Source: Auritidibacter ignavus
Lineage (GTDB): Bacteria > Actinomycetota > Actinomycetes > Actinomycetales > Micrococcaceae
Assembly (NCBI RefSeq): GCF_003703835.1
Contig: NZ_RDQR01000007.1
Location: 1-64,000, forward strand
Reading direction: 5' to 3'
Length of the DNA stretch: 64,000 bases
Position 1 is the first letter of the stretch. Each line of letters starts with the position of its first letter. Shown here piece after piece: positions 16,701 through 26,216 of the stretch. Below the pieces are notes generated by a model, which was not told the origin of the DNA, did not search any database, and worked only from the letters and a program-made list of their open reading frames with translations. The position numbers and the translations under genes are program-made.

Positions 16701-17728
16701 TGTTCACCAACTCCCCGACCCGCATTCGCTTCCGCGACCAGCTCTGTCCGCCCACCCCGGTGCGTGATACCGCGACCTTCACCGGGTTACCGATGCGCTT
16801 TCCCGAACGCCGTCTTCTGTGGCTGGCCGACCCGGTCTCCGGGGAGCCCACCCCCACGGTTCTCTACCACTACCGTCCGGCAACAGGCACCACCCAAACC
16901 AGTACTGCTCACCGTCCCGATCCGGTGGTGATGGTCCACGGGTTCCGTGGCGACCACCACGGGCTCCAGTTGGTAGCCGACGCCTTAGCCGACCACGAGA
17001 TATATATCCCGGACCTACCCGGTTTCGGGGCATCCCCCGCCCTTCCCACCGCTCCGCACCGGTCGGAGGACTTCGCTGCGCTCATTAATCAGCTACCCGA
17101 GGCGTTGGGCCTGAGCACCTCCCCGTGGCTGGTGGGGCACTCTTTTGGTTCGATTGTGGCCAGCTACGCGGCCGCAACCGCCACGTCTCGTTCATCAAGT
17201 TGGCGCAGGCTGGCATTGCTGAATCCCATTGCCCGCCCAGCTTTAGCAACCGATGGCTCCTGGTTTGAGCGCGTCGGGACCGCAGTCACGGCTGGCTTCT
17301 ATCGGGCCTGTGCGAGCCTGCCCTCCGGGTTGGGCCGGTGGGCGCTATCAGCCAGTCCGATGGTGTGGGCCACCGGTGCTGTGATGTCAGAGACCGACGA
17401 CCGTCGTATCCTGGCCTACACCCACGACCAACACCAGCAGTACTTCTCGGAGTTCGACACTCCCCACAGCCTGTTACAGGCCTATCAGGCCTCCATCTCC
17501 ACCACCGTCGCCGAGGCGGCTCCGGACATCACGGTCCCGGTGTTGCTGATTGCCGGTGGGAAAGACCCGCTGGCCTCGGTGGATGACCAGCGGGTGTTGG
17601 CCACACGGTTTGGTCCCTCGTCTCACGTGCGGTTGGAGGTCATTGCCGAGACCGGGCATTTGATGCACTACGAACAGGCCCCGGCCATCGGCAGGTTGCT
17701 GACCGACTGGATGAGTGAGGTGGCTTAG
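16700..17728 (+). CDS. Alpha/beta hydrolase
   Basis: 342 residues. The fold is recognised from VVMVHGFRGDHHGL (oxyanion region), the nucleophile elbow LVGHSFGSIVAS with Ser near residue 150, the acid region LLIAGGKDPLASVDDQRV, and the catalytic His in ETGHLMHYEQ. The substrate is unknown; length and cap region allow an esterase, lipase or haloalkane-type enzyme. It is the only rightward core gene here, transcribed away from glpK and converging on priA with a four-base tail overlap. Confidence 0.88.
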   Translation: MFTNSPTRIRFRDQLCPPTPVRDTATFTGLPMRFPERRLLWLADPVSGEPTPTVLYHYRPATGTTQTSTAHRPDPVVMVHGFRGDHHGLQLVADALADHEIYIPDLPGFGASPALPTAPHRSEDFAALINQLPEALGLSTSPWLVGHSFGSIVASYAAATATSRSSSWRRLALLNPIARPALATDGSWFERVGTAVTAGFYRACASLPSGLGRWALSASPMVWATGAVMSETDDRRILAYTHDQHQQYFSEFDTPHSLLQAYQASISTTVAEAAPDITVPVLLIAGGKDPLASVDDQRVLATRFGPSSHVRLEVIAETGHLMHYEQAPAIGRLLTDWMSEVA

Positions 17729-19848
17729 AGCTCGCGCACTCCCCCAATGCGAACTTTCACGCTGGTGGCCGAGCGTTCGGCAGACAGCACCGCCTTTTGA
17801 GCCCGCAAAGCGGCCTGGACGGTGCTGGCCACCCGGTGCGGGTAGAACAGCAGAGCCCGCCACCGGGGTTCCTCGGTAGCTTCCACCGTGGCCTCCACCG
17901 GGGTGGGCCCAATCCACGGGGACTGTTCGGCACGATAAGGCAACTGCACGCCGGCAATAAATTTGTGCACCTCTGCACTGGTGCCGGTCACCTCGGCCAC
18001 CTGAGTGATCGGCGGAAACCCCAGCTCGGCCCGGTCGGCCAGGGTGCGGGAGGCGAAACTGACCGGGTTCATCCGCACCAGGGCTCCTACGATCTCTTGG
18101 TGGGTTGCGGTGACGACCACCAGTCCCCCATCGGATGCCGAACGCACCAGCGTGGCGGCTTGCATCCAGTGGCTCATCACCGTCTCTGGAACCATCAGTC
18201 CCTCTCGTTGTAGCTGCGCGTCCCCGTCCAGCAAGAGCGCGGTGGCGTATCCGCCGGGGGCCACCGGCTCCGAGCCGGGGGTGGCCACCACCAGGGCGGG
18301 CTCGTCGGTGATGCTGGCGACCATGTGGTCGGCCGAGGAGGAAATCACCGGCACCTGCGGGAAGGCCCGGCCCAGCTCGTCAGCGGTGCGGTCCACGCCC
18401 CGAGCGCCGGCCCGCAGTCGGGAGTTGCCGCAGTTGATGCATCGGTAGTCGCGGTGCCGGGCTCCGCACCATCGGCAGGCCAGTTCGCCACTGGCGGCCG
18501 CCATCCGGTCGGTGAAGCTCAGCGGACCGGTACAGTTCGGACACCGGGCCGGGGCATGACACCGGGTACAAAACACCCCGGGGATAAATCCGGCCCGATG
18601 CACCTGGACTAACACCGGACCACCTACGCCCTGGGTGCGGGTACCGTCTAGTCCCTCGCGGGCGGCTTGCCAGGCCAGACCGGGTAGTCGTGCATGGGGC
18701 CCCATGTGGTCGCGTCTGGCATGAAAACTGTCGGCGGTGGAGACTACCCGCGGGGCTAATCGATGGCGGGTGTGGCGCTCCGGGCTGATGTCTCGGGCCT
18801 GGCCGGTCTCAACCAGGTATTGGGTCGCGGTACTGCGGGAGGGCGAGACCAGCAACAGCCGTGCCGGTGCAGTCGTCTCGGCCGTGGCACCGGTACGACG
18901 CCGGGCGACGTGGGCGACCTGGTGGTAGGGTGCTCGGGGTTCGGTGAGCTGATCGTCGGCGTCCTGATACACCGCCACCAGCCCCAGCTGATGCACCGGG
19001 GCCCAGATGGCCGACCGGGTGCCAATCACCACGTGCCGGTGGCCGGCCAGAATCTGCAGGAATGACCGGTAGCGCTGGGTGGGCCCTTGTCGGGAGTCCA
19101 ACCGGGCATAGTGATGCTGCCCCACCCGGTCGGCGACACGTCGCTCGAGCCGATCGAGGTCTTTGAGGTCCGGCACCACCAGGATGCTGCTCTGCTGCCG
19201 TGCCAGGGTCCGGGCGGCGGCATCGGCGAGCAACGCCATCGAGTCCCAGGCGCCGAAGCTGGAGGGAAGACTCAGCGCAAAGCTCGTCGCAGTGTCTTCG
19301 GGGCTGGGTTCTGCAAAGAGCCCTTCCCAGCCGGGAAACACCGTCCAGTCCACGGTCGGCGATTCCTGGTCAGTCTGCTCGGGGTGTTCGGGCCAGACCG
19401 GTTCCCGCACAGTGCCGTGGTCCTGGGCCCATTGGCGTTCGAGTTTTGCCACTCGCGGTGGGATGGCAGCCCGGAGAACATCAGCAACCGTGCCGGCGTA
19501 GTCGGCGGCCACGGTGGTGGCCAACCGGTAGATATCCTCGGTCAGCACGGGCAGGGCCGAGACCACGGTGCGAATCGGAGTCAGGGTAGCCCGGGTGGAG
19601 ATGGTGTCGGTGCGCTCGACCAGCCAGCCGGCCATGGTCTGGTGACCGAACCGGACTTTGACTTTCACCCCCGGTTGCGCCGGGGCATCCAGTTCGGGCG
19701 GAATCAGGTAGTCGAATAGCCGGTCTAAATGCGGGACCGGGGATTCCAGCAAGACCTTTGCCACGGGCCGGTCGGGCCAGCCGGTGGGATGTGGTGGCAG
19801 GGATGGCTCTGGGACAGGTAGGTCAAAGAGCGCATCGGTGGGTGGCAC
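17725..19848 (-). CDS. priA: Primosomal protein N' (PriA), helicase motifs degenerate
   Basis: 707 residues. The N-terminal DNA-binding part contains VKVKVRFGHQTMAGWLVER. The zinc-binding region is intact: CTRCHAPARCPNC and CRWCGARHRDYRCINC. Where a helicase would have Walker A the sequence reads FGAWDSMALLADAAART, and the DExH box is replaced by YQDADDQ, so ATP-driven unwinding is probably absent. This loss is known in actinobacterial PriA, which is thought to act as a structural replication-restart factor. It starts one base before the metK stop region, in the usual metK-priA order. Confidence 0.92.
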   Translation of the reverse strand: MPPTDALFDLPVPEPSLPPHPTGWPDRPVAKVLLESPVPHLDRLFDYLIPPELDAPAQPGVKVKVRFGHQTMAGWLVERTDTISTRATLTPIRTVVSALPVLTEDIYRLATTVAADYAGTVADVLRAAIPPRVAKLERQWAQDHGTVREPVWPEHPEQTDQESPTVDWTVFPGWEGLFAEPSPEDTATSFALSLPSSFGAWDSMALLADAAARTLARQQSSILVVPDLKDLDRLERRVADRVGQHHYARLDSRQGPTQRYRSFLQILAGHRHVVIGTRSAIWAPVHQLGLVAVYQDADDQLTEPRAPYHQVAHVARRRTGATAETTAPARLLLVSPSRSTATQYLVETGQARDISPERHTRHRLAPRVVSTADSFHARRDHMGPHARLPGLAWQAAREGLDGTRTQGVGGPVLVQVHRAGFIPGVFCTRCHAPARCPNCTGPLSFTDRMAAASGELACRWCGARHRDYRCINCGNSRLRAGARGVDRTADELGRAFPQVPVISSSADHMVASITDEPALVVATPGSEPVAPGGYATALLLDGDAQLQREGLMVPETVMSHWMQAATLVRSASDGGLVVVTATHQEIVGALVRMNPVSFASRTLADRAELGFPPITQVAEVTGTSAEVHKFIAGVQLPYRAEQSPWIGPTPVEATVEATEEPRWRALLFYPHRVASTVQAALRAQKAVLSAERSATSVKVRIGGVREL

Positions 19849-19849
19849 G

Positions 19850-21115
19850 TCACCAGCCTACAGCCGCGCGCAATGCCTCCACCTGATCGAGGCGTTCCCA
19901 GGTGAAGTCGGGATCTTCCCGCCCGAAGTGGCCGTTGGTGGCGGTCTTGGCGTAGATCGGACGCAACAATTTCAGGCTGGAGATAATGGCGGCCGGACGC
20001 AGGTCGAAGACCTGATTCACCGCGGCAATGATCTGCTCGTGGGAGATCTTTTCGGTCCCAAAGGTGTCCACGTACAGACCAACGGGGCGGGCCTTGCCTA
20101 GTGCGTATGCCACCTGGAATTCGGCCCGGTCAGCCAACCCGGCGGCCACCACATTCTTGGCCACCCAGCGCATCGCATAGGCCGCCGAGCGGTCCACCTT
20201 AGAGGGATCCTTACCGGAGAAGGCGCCACCACCGTGGCGGGCCATCCCACCGTAGGTGTCGACAATGATTTTGCGACCGGTCAATCCGGCGTCCCCGACT
20301 GGACCACCAATCACGAAGGGTCCACCGGGATTGATAATGTAATCAGCGTTCGAGTAGTCCAGATCGGAACTGGCCAGTACCGGATTGATGACGTGCTTGA
20401 TCACATCAGCACGGACCGTCTCTTGGGACACGTCCGAGGTGTGTTGGGTGGAGACCACCACGGTTTCCACGGTCACCGGTCGGTGGTTCTGGTCATAGCC
20501 GACGGTGACCTGGGTTTTGCCATCCGGTAGCAAGTAGGACATCGGGGTGGATTCCAGGTTCCGCACCGTGGTCAGTCGTTCCGAGAGTCGGTGGGCTAAA
20601 TAGGCCGGGGCCGGCATGTAGACCGGGGTCTCGTTGGTGGCGTAGCCGAACATGATGCCCTGGTCGCCTGCTCCTTGCAGATCAATCTGGTCGACTGAGC
20701 CGTCGCGGGCCTCCAGGGAGCGGGACACGCCCGAGTGGATATCCGAGGACTGCTGTCCGATGGAGATATTGACACCACAGGTTGCGCCGTCGAACCCATT
20801 GGCCGAGGAATCATAGCCGATGCCCAGAATCGTATTGCGCACAATTTCGGGGATCTCCACGTAAGCGGAGGTGCGCACCTCCCCAGCAACCTGCACCAGC
20901 CCGGTCGTGGTCAGCGTTTCCACCGCGACCTTAGCGTTGGGGTCCTGGGCCAATAAGGAGTCCAGGATGGCATCCGAAATCTGGTCACAGATCTTGTCGG
21001 GGTGTCCGCTGGTCACCGATTCTGAGGTGAACAGACGCAACTCGCCCGAGCCCACGCCCTCGTAATGGGCGTAGCCGGAACCGGTGGTGTTCTGAGAAGA
21101 ATGCTGAGCTGTCAC
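19850..21115 (-). CDS. metK: S-adenosylmethionine synthetase
   Basis: 421 residues, GTG start. Signatures: [58 protein letters not shown] and DFTWERLD at the end. It makes SAM from methionine and ATP. An N-terminal extension of about 25 residues precedes the domain. A TAGAAT box eight bases before the GTG suggests a leaderless or very short-leader mRNA. Confidence 0.97.
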   Translation of the reverse strand: MTAQHSSQNTTGSGYAHYEGVGSGELRLFTSESVTSGHPDKICDQISDAILDSLLAQDPNAKVAVETLTTTGLVQVAGEVRTSAYVEIPEIVRNTILGIGYDSSANGFDGATCGVNISIGQQSSDIHSGVSRSLEARDGSVDQIDLQGAGDQGIMFGYATNETPVYMPAPAYLAHRLSERLTTVRNLESTPMSYLLPDGKTQVTVGYDQNHRPVTVETVVVSTQHTSDVSQETVRADVIKHVINPVLASSDLDYSNADYIINPGGPFVIGGPVGDAGLTGRKIIVDTYGGMARHGGGAFSGKDPSKVDRSAAYAMRWVAKNVVAAGLADRAEFQVAYALGKARPVGLYVDTFGTEKISHEQIIAAVNQVFDLRPAAIISSLKLLRPIYAKTATNGHFGREDPDFTWERLDQVEALRAAVGW

Positions 21116-21123
21116 GGTTCGCC

Positions 21124-21145
21124 ATTCTACCGCTCAGCGCTGAGC
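21124..21145 (-). promoter_or_regulatory. metK promoter with 14-bp perfect palindrome
   Basis: Read leftward, TAGAAT (21129-21124) ends eight bases before the metK GTG. Just upstream lies GCTCAGCGCTGAGC (21132-21145), a perfect palindrome in the -35/spacer position. A protein bound there would block the promoter, so it is a candidate operator for SAM or methionine control. It differs from the McbR-type TAGAC...GTCTA consensus. Confidence 0.5.
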
Positions 21146-21220
21146 ACCTGCAGTCCAGAAGTCACGAGCTGTTATCTTGCTCGCAACCCGGCCAGCGCCC
21201 AGAGTCGCTTCCGGAACCTC

Positions 21221-22435
21221 TTAGTGTGCGTTGATGTTCTCCACGACCACGGCCAGACCTTGACCGACTCCAATGCACAGGCACGCCACACCCCAGCGGT
21301 CTCCGGATTCGTGCAGTCGTCGAGCCAGGGTCCCTAGCACGCGAGCCCCGGAGGCACCCAACGGGTGACCCAGCGCGATGGCTCCACCCCAGGTATTGAC
21401 AATCCCCTGGTCCACACCCCAGGCGTCCAAACAGACCAGGGTTTGGGCGGCAAAGGCCTCGTTGAGCTCCACCGCTGCGATGTCGTCCCAGGTAATTCCC
21501 GCCCGAGCAATAGCACGGTTGGTGGCTTCCACGGGCGCATACCCGAAGAACTGGGGCTCATTAGCGGAGGCTGCGCGTCCGGCAATGCGCACGAGGGGTT
21601 CCAGCCCCAGAATCTCGGAGGCCTTGCCGGATCCAATCCACACCGTGGCTGCTCCGTCGTTCATGGGCGAGGCGTTACCAGCGGTCACGGTGCCGTGGTC
21701 TTTCCGGAACACCGTGCGTAGCCCGGCCAGAGTTTCCGGGGTACATTCTGGGCGGATGGTTTCGTCCCGGTGTAGCTCGGTGCCGACAACCGGGGAGACC
21801 AGGTTGTCGTAGGTGCCGTTGTCCCAGGCGGTGGCCGCCAGCTGGTGGGAACGGGCCGCGTAGTCATCCATCCGTTCGCGAGTGATCCCGAATTTCTCAC
21901 GCAACTGCTCGGTGGCCTCCCCTAGCGAGACCGTCCATTCAGCCGGCATGTTGTCGTTAATCAGTCGCCAACCCAGCGCGGTATTGGATAGCTGCAGGTT
22001 ATACATCGGGAACGGGCGATCGGTTTTCGGCAACACCCAGGGCGCTCGCGACATGGACTCCACCCCACCGGTGAGGATCAGATCGGCATCACCGACCTCG
22101 ACCTGGCGGGAGGCGACCATCGCTGCATCCAGGCTGGAACCGCACAGGCGGTTGACCGTGGTACCGGGAATGGATACTGGGAGCCCAGCCAGGAGCGTGG
22201 CCATGCGCGCAACATTGCGGTTGTCTTCTCCAGCCCCGTTGGCATTGCCAAAGATCACTTCGTCGATCTGGTCGGCTTCAGAGAGTTCATTGGGCAAATT
22301 CGGCGCCCGTTTGACGAGCTCGCCGATCACGTGAGCGGCTAGGTCATCCGGACGCACGGCCGCCAGTCCCCCGCCGATTTTGCCGAAGGGGGTGCGCACT
22401 GCGTCGTAGACGTACGCGGGTTGTAGAGCGGTCAT
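21221..22435 (-). CDS. Acetyl-CoA acyltransferase (thiolase, 3-oxoadipyl-CoA type)
   Basis: 404 residues. Active-site Cys in TTVNRLCGSSLDAAM, His in GGAIALGHPLGASGARV and second Cys in GVACLCIGVGQG identify a degradative thiolase. The N-terminus (YVYDAVRTPFGKIGGGLAAVR) and GGVESMSRAPWV resemble PcaF/PaaJ 3-oxoadipyl-CoA thiolases, which complete aromatic-acid breakdown to succinyl- and acetyl-CoA. No pca or paa genes are adjacent, so general beta-oxidation is possible. A strong AAGGAGA ribosome binding site precedes the ATG. Confidence 0.9.
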   Translation of the reverse strand: MTALQPAYVYDAVRTPFGKIGGGLAAVRPDDLAAHVIGELVKRAPNLPNELSEADQIDEVIFGNANGAGEDNRNVARMATLLAGLPVSIPGTTVNRLCGSSLDAAMVASRQVEVGDADLILTGGVESMSRAPWVLPKTDRPFPMYNLQLSNTALGWRLINDNMPAEWTVSLGEATEQLREKFGITRERMDDYAARSHQLAATAWDNGTYDNLVSPVVGTELHRDETIRPECTPETLAGLRTVFRKDHGTVTAGNASPMNDGAATVWIGSGKASEILGLEPLVRIAGRAASANEPQFFGYAPVEATNRAIARAGITWDDIAAVELNEAFAAQTLVCLDAWGVDQGIVNTWGGAIALGHPLGASGARVLGTLARRLHESGDRWGVACLCIGVGQGLAVVVENINAH

Positions 22436-22468
22436 GGCGGTCCGTTCTCCTTTATGAGAGTGCCCTAG

Positions 22469-22491
22469 ATCACTTCTGGGTGATTATTCTA
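22469..22491 (-). promoter_or_regulatory. Thiolase promoter with inverted repeat
   Basis: Read leftward, TAGAAT (22491-22486) is a good -10 box. Directly downstream lies the inverted repeat ATCAC-6 nt-GTGAT (22484-22469), placed where a repressor would block transcription initiation. No regulator gene adjoins it. Confidence 0.4.
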
Positions 22492-22550
22492 GTGTGGTCG
22501 CCACTAACCGACCGGTACATTGTCGCTGACATGCTTGCAGACACACCACA

Positions 22551-22599
22551 GGCCTGATCTTCTGTCCGCTGGCTAATCATCCTGGCAAAAGATCAGGCC
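22551..22599 (-). terminator. Stem-loop after the Ltp-repeat gene
   Basis: GGCCTGATCTT at 22551-22561 is repeated inverted at 22589-22599, an 11-bp perfect stem with a 27-base loop. It is 32 bases past the Ltp-repeat gene stop and ahead of the thiolase promoter, fitting a terminator for the former. No long U-tract follows. Confidence 0.55.
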
Positions 22600-22630
22600 C
22601 TGGTGGTCATGATCTGGTCGGCGTGACGGT

Positions 22631-23458
22631 TCACAGACCGACTGAGTCAGCTCCATAGGCCGCCTGGGAATCAGAGAATCCCTCGAACTTCAGCTGGTCG
22701 ATGAGTCCAGACCGGGAGAAACCGGACATGGATACATAGCTCTCTGCTTTTTGGGCAGCTTGCTCATTCCAGTCAACCGTCATTTGCCCCACGGCGGCAG
22801 TAGCATCCGCAGTGGAGAACCCTTCGAATTCCAGTTGCTCAATCAGACCAGACTCCGAGAACGCCATGGTGCTCAGATAGCTTTCGGCTGATCTGCCCGC
22901 CTGTGCACCCCAATCGACCGTCAGGCTGTCAACCGCAGCGGTGGCTTCTTTCTCGGTGAATCCTTCGAAGATGAGCTGATCAATGAGTCCAGATCGGGAG
23001 AATCCCGAGTACGAAAGATACGATTCTGCTGCTCTGACCGCGTTCGCCTCCGCCTCGCTCACTGGGTTTTCTTCTTCAGTCGGGCTCACGTTAGCAGTAG
23101 GTGCCTCAGACGCGGCCTCGAGTGGCACGTCGGATGCCTCCTGGCCTTCAGACTCCAAGGCAATATCGGCCTCGAGATCAGTGTCGAGGGCTGGTTCGGT
23201 GTCCGTTGGCGTCGGTGTTTTGACCTCCGGCGTCGTGTCCTCGGTGGTTGTGGCAGCCATGGGTTCTGCCTCGGGTTGCTCCGTTCCAGCTGCGAGGCCT
23301 CCGATCAGAACGCAGAGCCCCAGTCCACCAGCGATCAACCACGTTCGTTTGAGCTTGTACCAGGGACGTTTGGGCTGAGACTGCTGGGGAGGAGTCTGGT
23401 CCGGAAGGGGGTTGCGGAAATGAGCAGGTGGTTGGGTGGGTGGATAATACTGCGCCAT
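22631..23458 (-). CDS. Ltp-family surface protein with three Ltp repeats
   Basis: About 275 residues from the ATG at 23458 (MAQYYPPTQPP), with AGGACA upstream. A Pro/Gln-rich N-terminus is followed by a basic patch and one membrane helix (WLIAGGLGLCVLIGGLAAG), a Thr/Glu/Pro/Ala-rich linker of about 110 residues, and three repeats of about 45 residues: AESYLSYSGFSRSGLIDQL, AESYLSTMAFSESGLIEQL, AESYVSMSGFSRSGLIDQL, each followed by a FEGF segment. This is the 'host cell surface-exposed lipoprotein' (Ltp) repeat, first known from a phage superinfection-exclusion protein. Here a membrane helix anchors it rather than a lipobox. Its role in this host is unknown. Confidence 0.85.
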   Translation of the reverse strand: MAQYYPPTQPPAHFRNPLPDQTPPQQSQPKRPWYKLKRTWLIAGGLGLCVLIGGLAAGTEQPEAEPMAATTTEDTTPEVKTPTPTDTEPALDTDLEADIALESEGQEASDVPLEAASEAPTANVSPTEEENPVSEAEANAVRAAESYLSYSGFSRSGLIDQLIFEGFTEKEATAAVDSLTVDWGAQAGRSAESYLSTMAFSESGLIEQLEFEGFSTADATAAVGQMTVDWNEQAAQKAESYVSMSGFSRSGLIDQLKFEGFSDSQAAYGADSVGL

Positions 23459-23638
23459 GATGGGTTGTCCTGTCTGTGAGCGCTCACCGCAGGTCGAAAC
23501 CGAGAGGCCACGACACGAGGTGTGAATGATCAACGGGTGATCAGCGCGAGCAACTGTGGCAGTCGCTGGCCCGATCTTCTCAAAGGCTAAGAGCCACCAC
23601 AGACATGATAAGACTCTGGCGTTTCATCAGGGTCGGGA

Positions 23639-24871
23639 TCAGGCCCATGACCGCCGGGCTGACAGCTGCTCAGCCACGGCAGAGATGATCTTTGTAGCCA
23701 CCTGGTCTTTGGTTCCCACTGCGGCGACGGGCTCACGGTGGTCGGCGTACAGGATGGTGACTTCGGTGTCGTCTTGGCCGAAGACTTTGCCAACACCAAC
23801 CTGGTTGACCACGAGCATCTCACAGCCTTTACGCTCGAGTTTTTGTTGCCCGTAGGTCAGCACGTCGCCGTGTTCGTCCCCGGTTTCGGCGGCGAAGCCC
23901 ACGATCAGGCCCGGCAGGTTCTCCCCGTCATCGCGGGCTTGTACCGTGGTGGCCAGCACGTCTTCGGTTAGTTCGAGTTCAATGACCGGCACGGGCTGTT
24001 CGGCGGTCTTTTTGATCTTGGACTCTCCTACCGTGCGGGGCCGGAAGTCCGCCACAGCCGCGGCCATGATCAACACGTCGGCGCCACGTCCGTGGGTCAG
24101 GACCGCATCAAGCAACTGACGGGTGGATTCAATCTCGACGACCTCGATGCGCGGGTGCTGAGGAGCCGGAATGTCCATGGCGGCCACGATGAGCGTGACC
24201 TGAGCGCCCGCGCGGGCGGCTTGCACGGCCAGGGCCACGCCTTGTTTACCCGAAGACCGGTTACCTAAGTAACGCACGGGGTCCAGTGGTTCCCGGGTGC
24301 CGCCGGCCGAGATCACCAGGTGTTTGCCTTCCAGCGCCCCGGCTGATGGAGATACCAGGTTTTGGGCGTGGTCCCAAATAGCAGTTGGTTCGGGAAAGCG
24401 GCCTTGACCGGTATCCGTTCCGGTGAGTCGTCCGGAGTCTGGGTTGAGCACTTCGATTCCGCGCTCGCGCAGGGTAGCCACATTGGCCTGGGTGGCGGGG
24501 TTGAACCACATTTCGGTGTGCATCGCCGGGGCGACCAGGATGGGGCCGGTTGCGGTGAGCATGATGTTGCCCAGCAAGTCCGGTGCCAGACCAGCGGCGG
24601 TGCGTGCCAGAAAATCTGCGGTCGCCGGAGCGATGATGACCAGGTCGGCGTGACGGCCTTGACGTACGTGGTTGACCTCGTCGACGGCTTCAAAGGTGTC
24701 AGTGTGCACCCGGTTGCCGCTCAGGGCTTCCCAGGTGGCTTCACCGACGAAGTTCAGTGCCGAGCGGGTAGGGACCACGTGGACCTCATGTCCCGATTCG
24801 GTCATCAACCGCAACAACAACGCGGCCTTATAGGCGGCGATGCCTCCACAGACACCTAGGACGATGCGCAC
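23639..24871 (-). CDS. coaBC: Phosphopantothenoylcysteine decarboxylase/synthetase
   Basis: 410 residues. The N-terminal CoaC flavoprotein half has VCGGIAAYKAALLLR, the flavin-site region DLVIIAPATADFLA and PAMHTEMW. The C-terminal CoaB half has VISAGGTREPLDPVRYLGNRSSG cut into two visible segments, and MAAAVADFRP with KIKK. It performs two steps of coenzyme A synthesis. It follows rpoZ by 49 bases, in the conserved gmk-rpoZ-coaBC cluster. Confidence 0.95.
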   Translation of the reverse strand: MRIVLGVCGGIAAYKAALLLRLMTESGHEVHVVPTRSALNFVGEATWEALSGNRVHTDTFEAVDEVNHVRQGRHADLVIIAPATADFLARTAAGLAPDLLGNIMLTATGPILVAPAMHTEMWFNPATQANVATLRERGIEVLNPDSGRLTGTDTGQGRFPEPTAIWDHAQNLVSPSAGALEGKHLVISAGGTREPLDPVRYLGNRSSGKQGVALAVQAARAGAQVTLIVAAMDIPAPQHPRIEVVEIESTRQLLDAVLTHGRGADVLIMAAAVADFRPRTVGESKIKKTAEQPVPVIELELTEDVLATTVQARDDGENLPGLIVGFAAETGDEHGDVLTYGQQKLERKGCEMLVVNQVGVGKVFGQDDTEVTILYADHREPVAAVGTKDQVATKIISAVAEQLSARRSWA

Positions 24872-24920
24872 CGAATGGTCTCCCTTACACGCTCACACCG
24901 GATCGACGATGAGAGGTTCC

Positions 24921-25313
24921 CTACTTGTTGTCTTCGTTGTCCTCGGACTCGCTGTGGATGACCTCGTCCTCATCAGCTGGCAGGGCGAAGGGATCTTCGT
25001 CATCGGAGATCTCGAAGGCGCTGAAGTCATCGAGCTCTTCTTCTTCAGCCGGCTGCTGTACCTCGGAGGCGTGCTTGTATTCCAGCTGGTCGTCGTTGAT
25101 CTCGCGTAGTGCAATCGACAGCGGCTTCTCGTTGAGCTTGGTATCTACCAGCGGTCCGACGTATTCGAAAAGACCTTCGTGGAGTTGCGAGTAGTACGCG
25201 TTGATCTGACGGGCACGCTGAGCGGCAAAGAGCACCAGCGCGTATTTGGAGTCCACCTTCTCCAGCAGGGAATCCAATGCCGGATTAGTAATGCCTTCGT
25301 ACTGTTCAGTCAC
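24921..25313 (-). CDS. rpoZ: RNA polymerase omega subunit
   Basis: 130 residues from the GTG at 25313, chosen because GGAG lies six bases upstream. The conserved core is [35 protein letters not shown] and [12 protein letters not shown]. The last 45 residues are an acidic tail (Glu/Asp-rich) not needed for the fold. Omega helps assemble the polymerase. Confidence 0.93.
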   Translation of the reverse strand: MTEQYEGITNPALDSLLEKVDSKYALVLFAAQRARQINAYYSQLHEGLFEYVGPLVDTKLNEKPLSIALREINDDQLEYKHASEVQQPAEEEELDDFSAFEISDDEDPFALPADEDEVIHSESEDNEDNK

Positions 25314-25362
25314 AAATTCTCCAGTCACCTCTCCGCAGCATGCGGAGACCATTCAGTGTCGT

Positions 25363-26082
25363 TTAGCTTGTTGGGTCTTGTCCTACCCTGGTCACGGGCG
25401 TGTCACCACATGCTCGGGGCTTTTGTTTCCCCGGGTCGAGGCCCATCAGGGTCACAAGTTCTGCCGCAGCCTGTTCGATGGTGTCATTGACCACGACCGC
25501 ATCAAATTCTGGTTCGGCAGCAAGCTCTAGTTTAGCTGTTTCGAGCCGTCTTTGCTGTTCTTCGGGTGACTCGGTCCCTCGACCGGTCAGGCGGTGAACC
25601 AGCTCATCCCAGCTCGGCGGGGCAAGAAACACGAATTGTGCTTCAGGCATAGTCTGTCGTATTTGTCGGGCACCTTGCAAATCGATCTCCAGGAGCACGT
25701 GCTGACCGGATCGGAGTGCTTCGTCCACGGTATCTTTGCGGGTTCCGTACATGTTCTTGCCGTGGACCACCGCCCATTCGAGCATCGTGCCGGCCTCGAT
25801 GAGGTCCTGGAACTCTTTGGTGGTGACAAAGAAGTAGTGTTTGCCATGCACTTCTCCGGGTCGTGGTGCCCGGGTGGTGGCCGATACCGACAACCACACG
25901 TTGGCGTAGTGATCCCCAATGTATGTTGACACCGTGCCCTTACCGACCGCTGTGGGGCCAGCCAGCACCGTGACCTGCGGGTGGTCGGGTTGGCCTGGAC
26001 GCGGTTGAAAAGCACGGGGACCCGGCATCGGCGGGGCCACAGGCTGTTCGTCAGCGGGCTGATCGGCGCGTTCGGACTCCAC
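25363..26082 (-). CDS. gmk: Guanylate kinase
   Basis: Up to 239 residues. The P-loop [17 protein letters not shown] lies after a Pro-rich N-terminal extension of about 40 residues. GMP-site features follow: [21 protein letters not shown] and [17 protein letters not shown], then [13 protein letters not shown]. It phosphorylates GMP. The true start may be an internal Met (MPGPRAF), since the extension is not conserved in the family. Confidence 0.93.
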   Translation of the reverse strand: MESERADQPADEQPVAPPMPGPRAFQPRPGQPDHPQVTVLAGPTAVGKGTVSTYIGDHYANVWLSVSATTRAPRPGEVHGKHYFFVTTKEFQDLIEAGTMLEWAVVHGKNMYGTRKDTVDEALRSGQHVLLEIDLQGARQIRQTMPEAQFVFLAPPSWDELVHRLTGRGTESPEEQQRRLETAKLELAAEPEFDAVVVNDTIEQAAAELVTLMGLDPGKQKPRACGDTPVTRVGQDPTS

Positions 26083-26216
26083 AGTGTCACCTCGTCGGAT
26101 CTGGATACATCGGTCATCTCAGGACTCGGCCAGGACTGGTCACGTCCCGCGGGGCCTGATCCCACCTTATCCAGCTTAGCGATCCGCACGTGGCCACGAT
26201 CACCGCGGGGAAAGGT

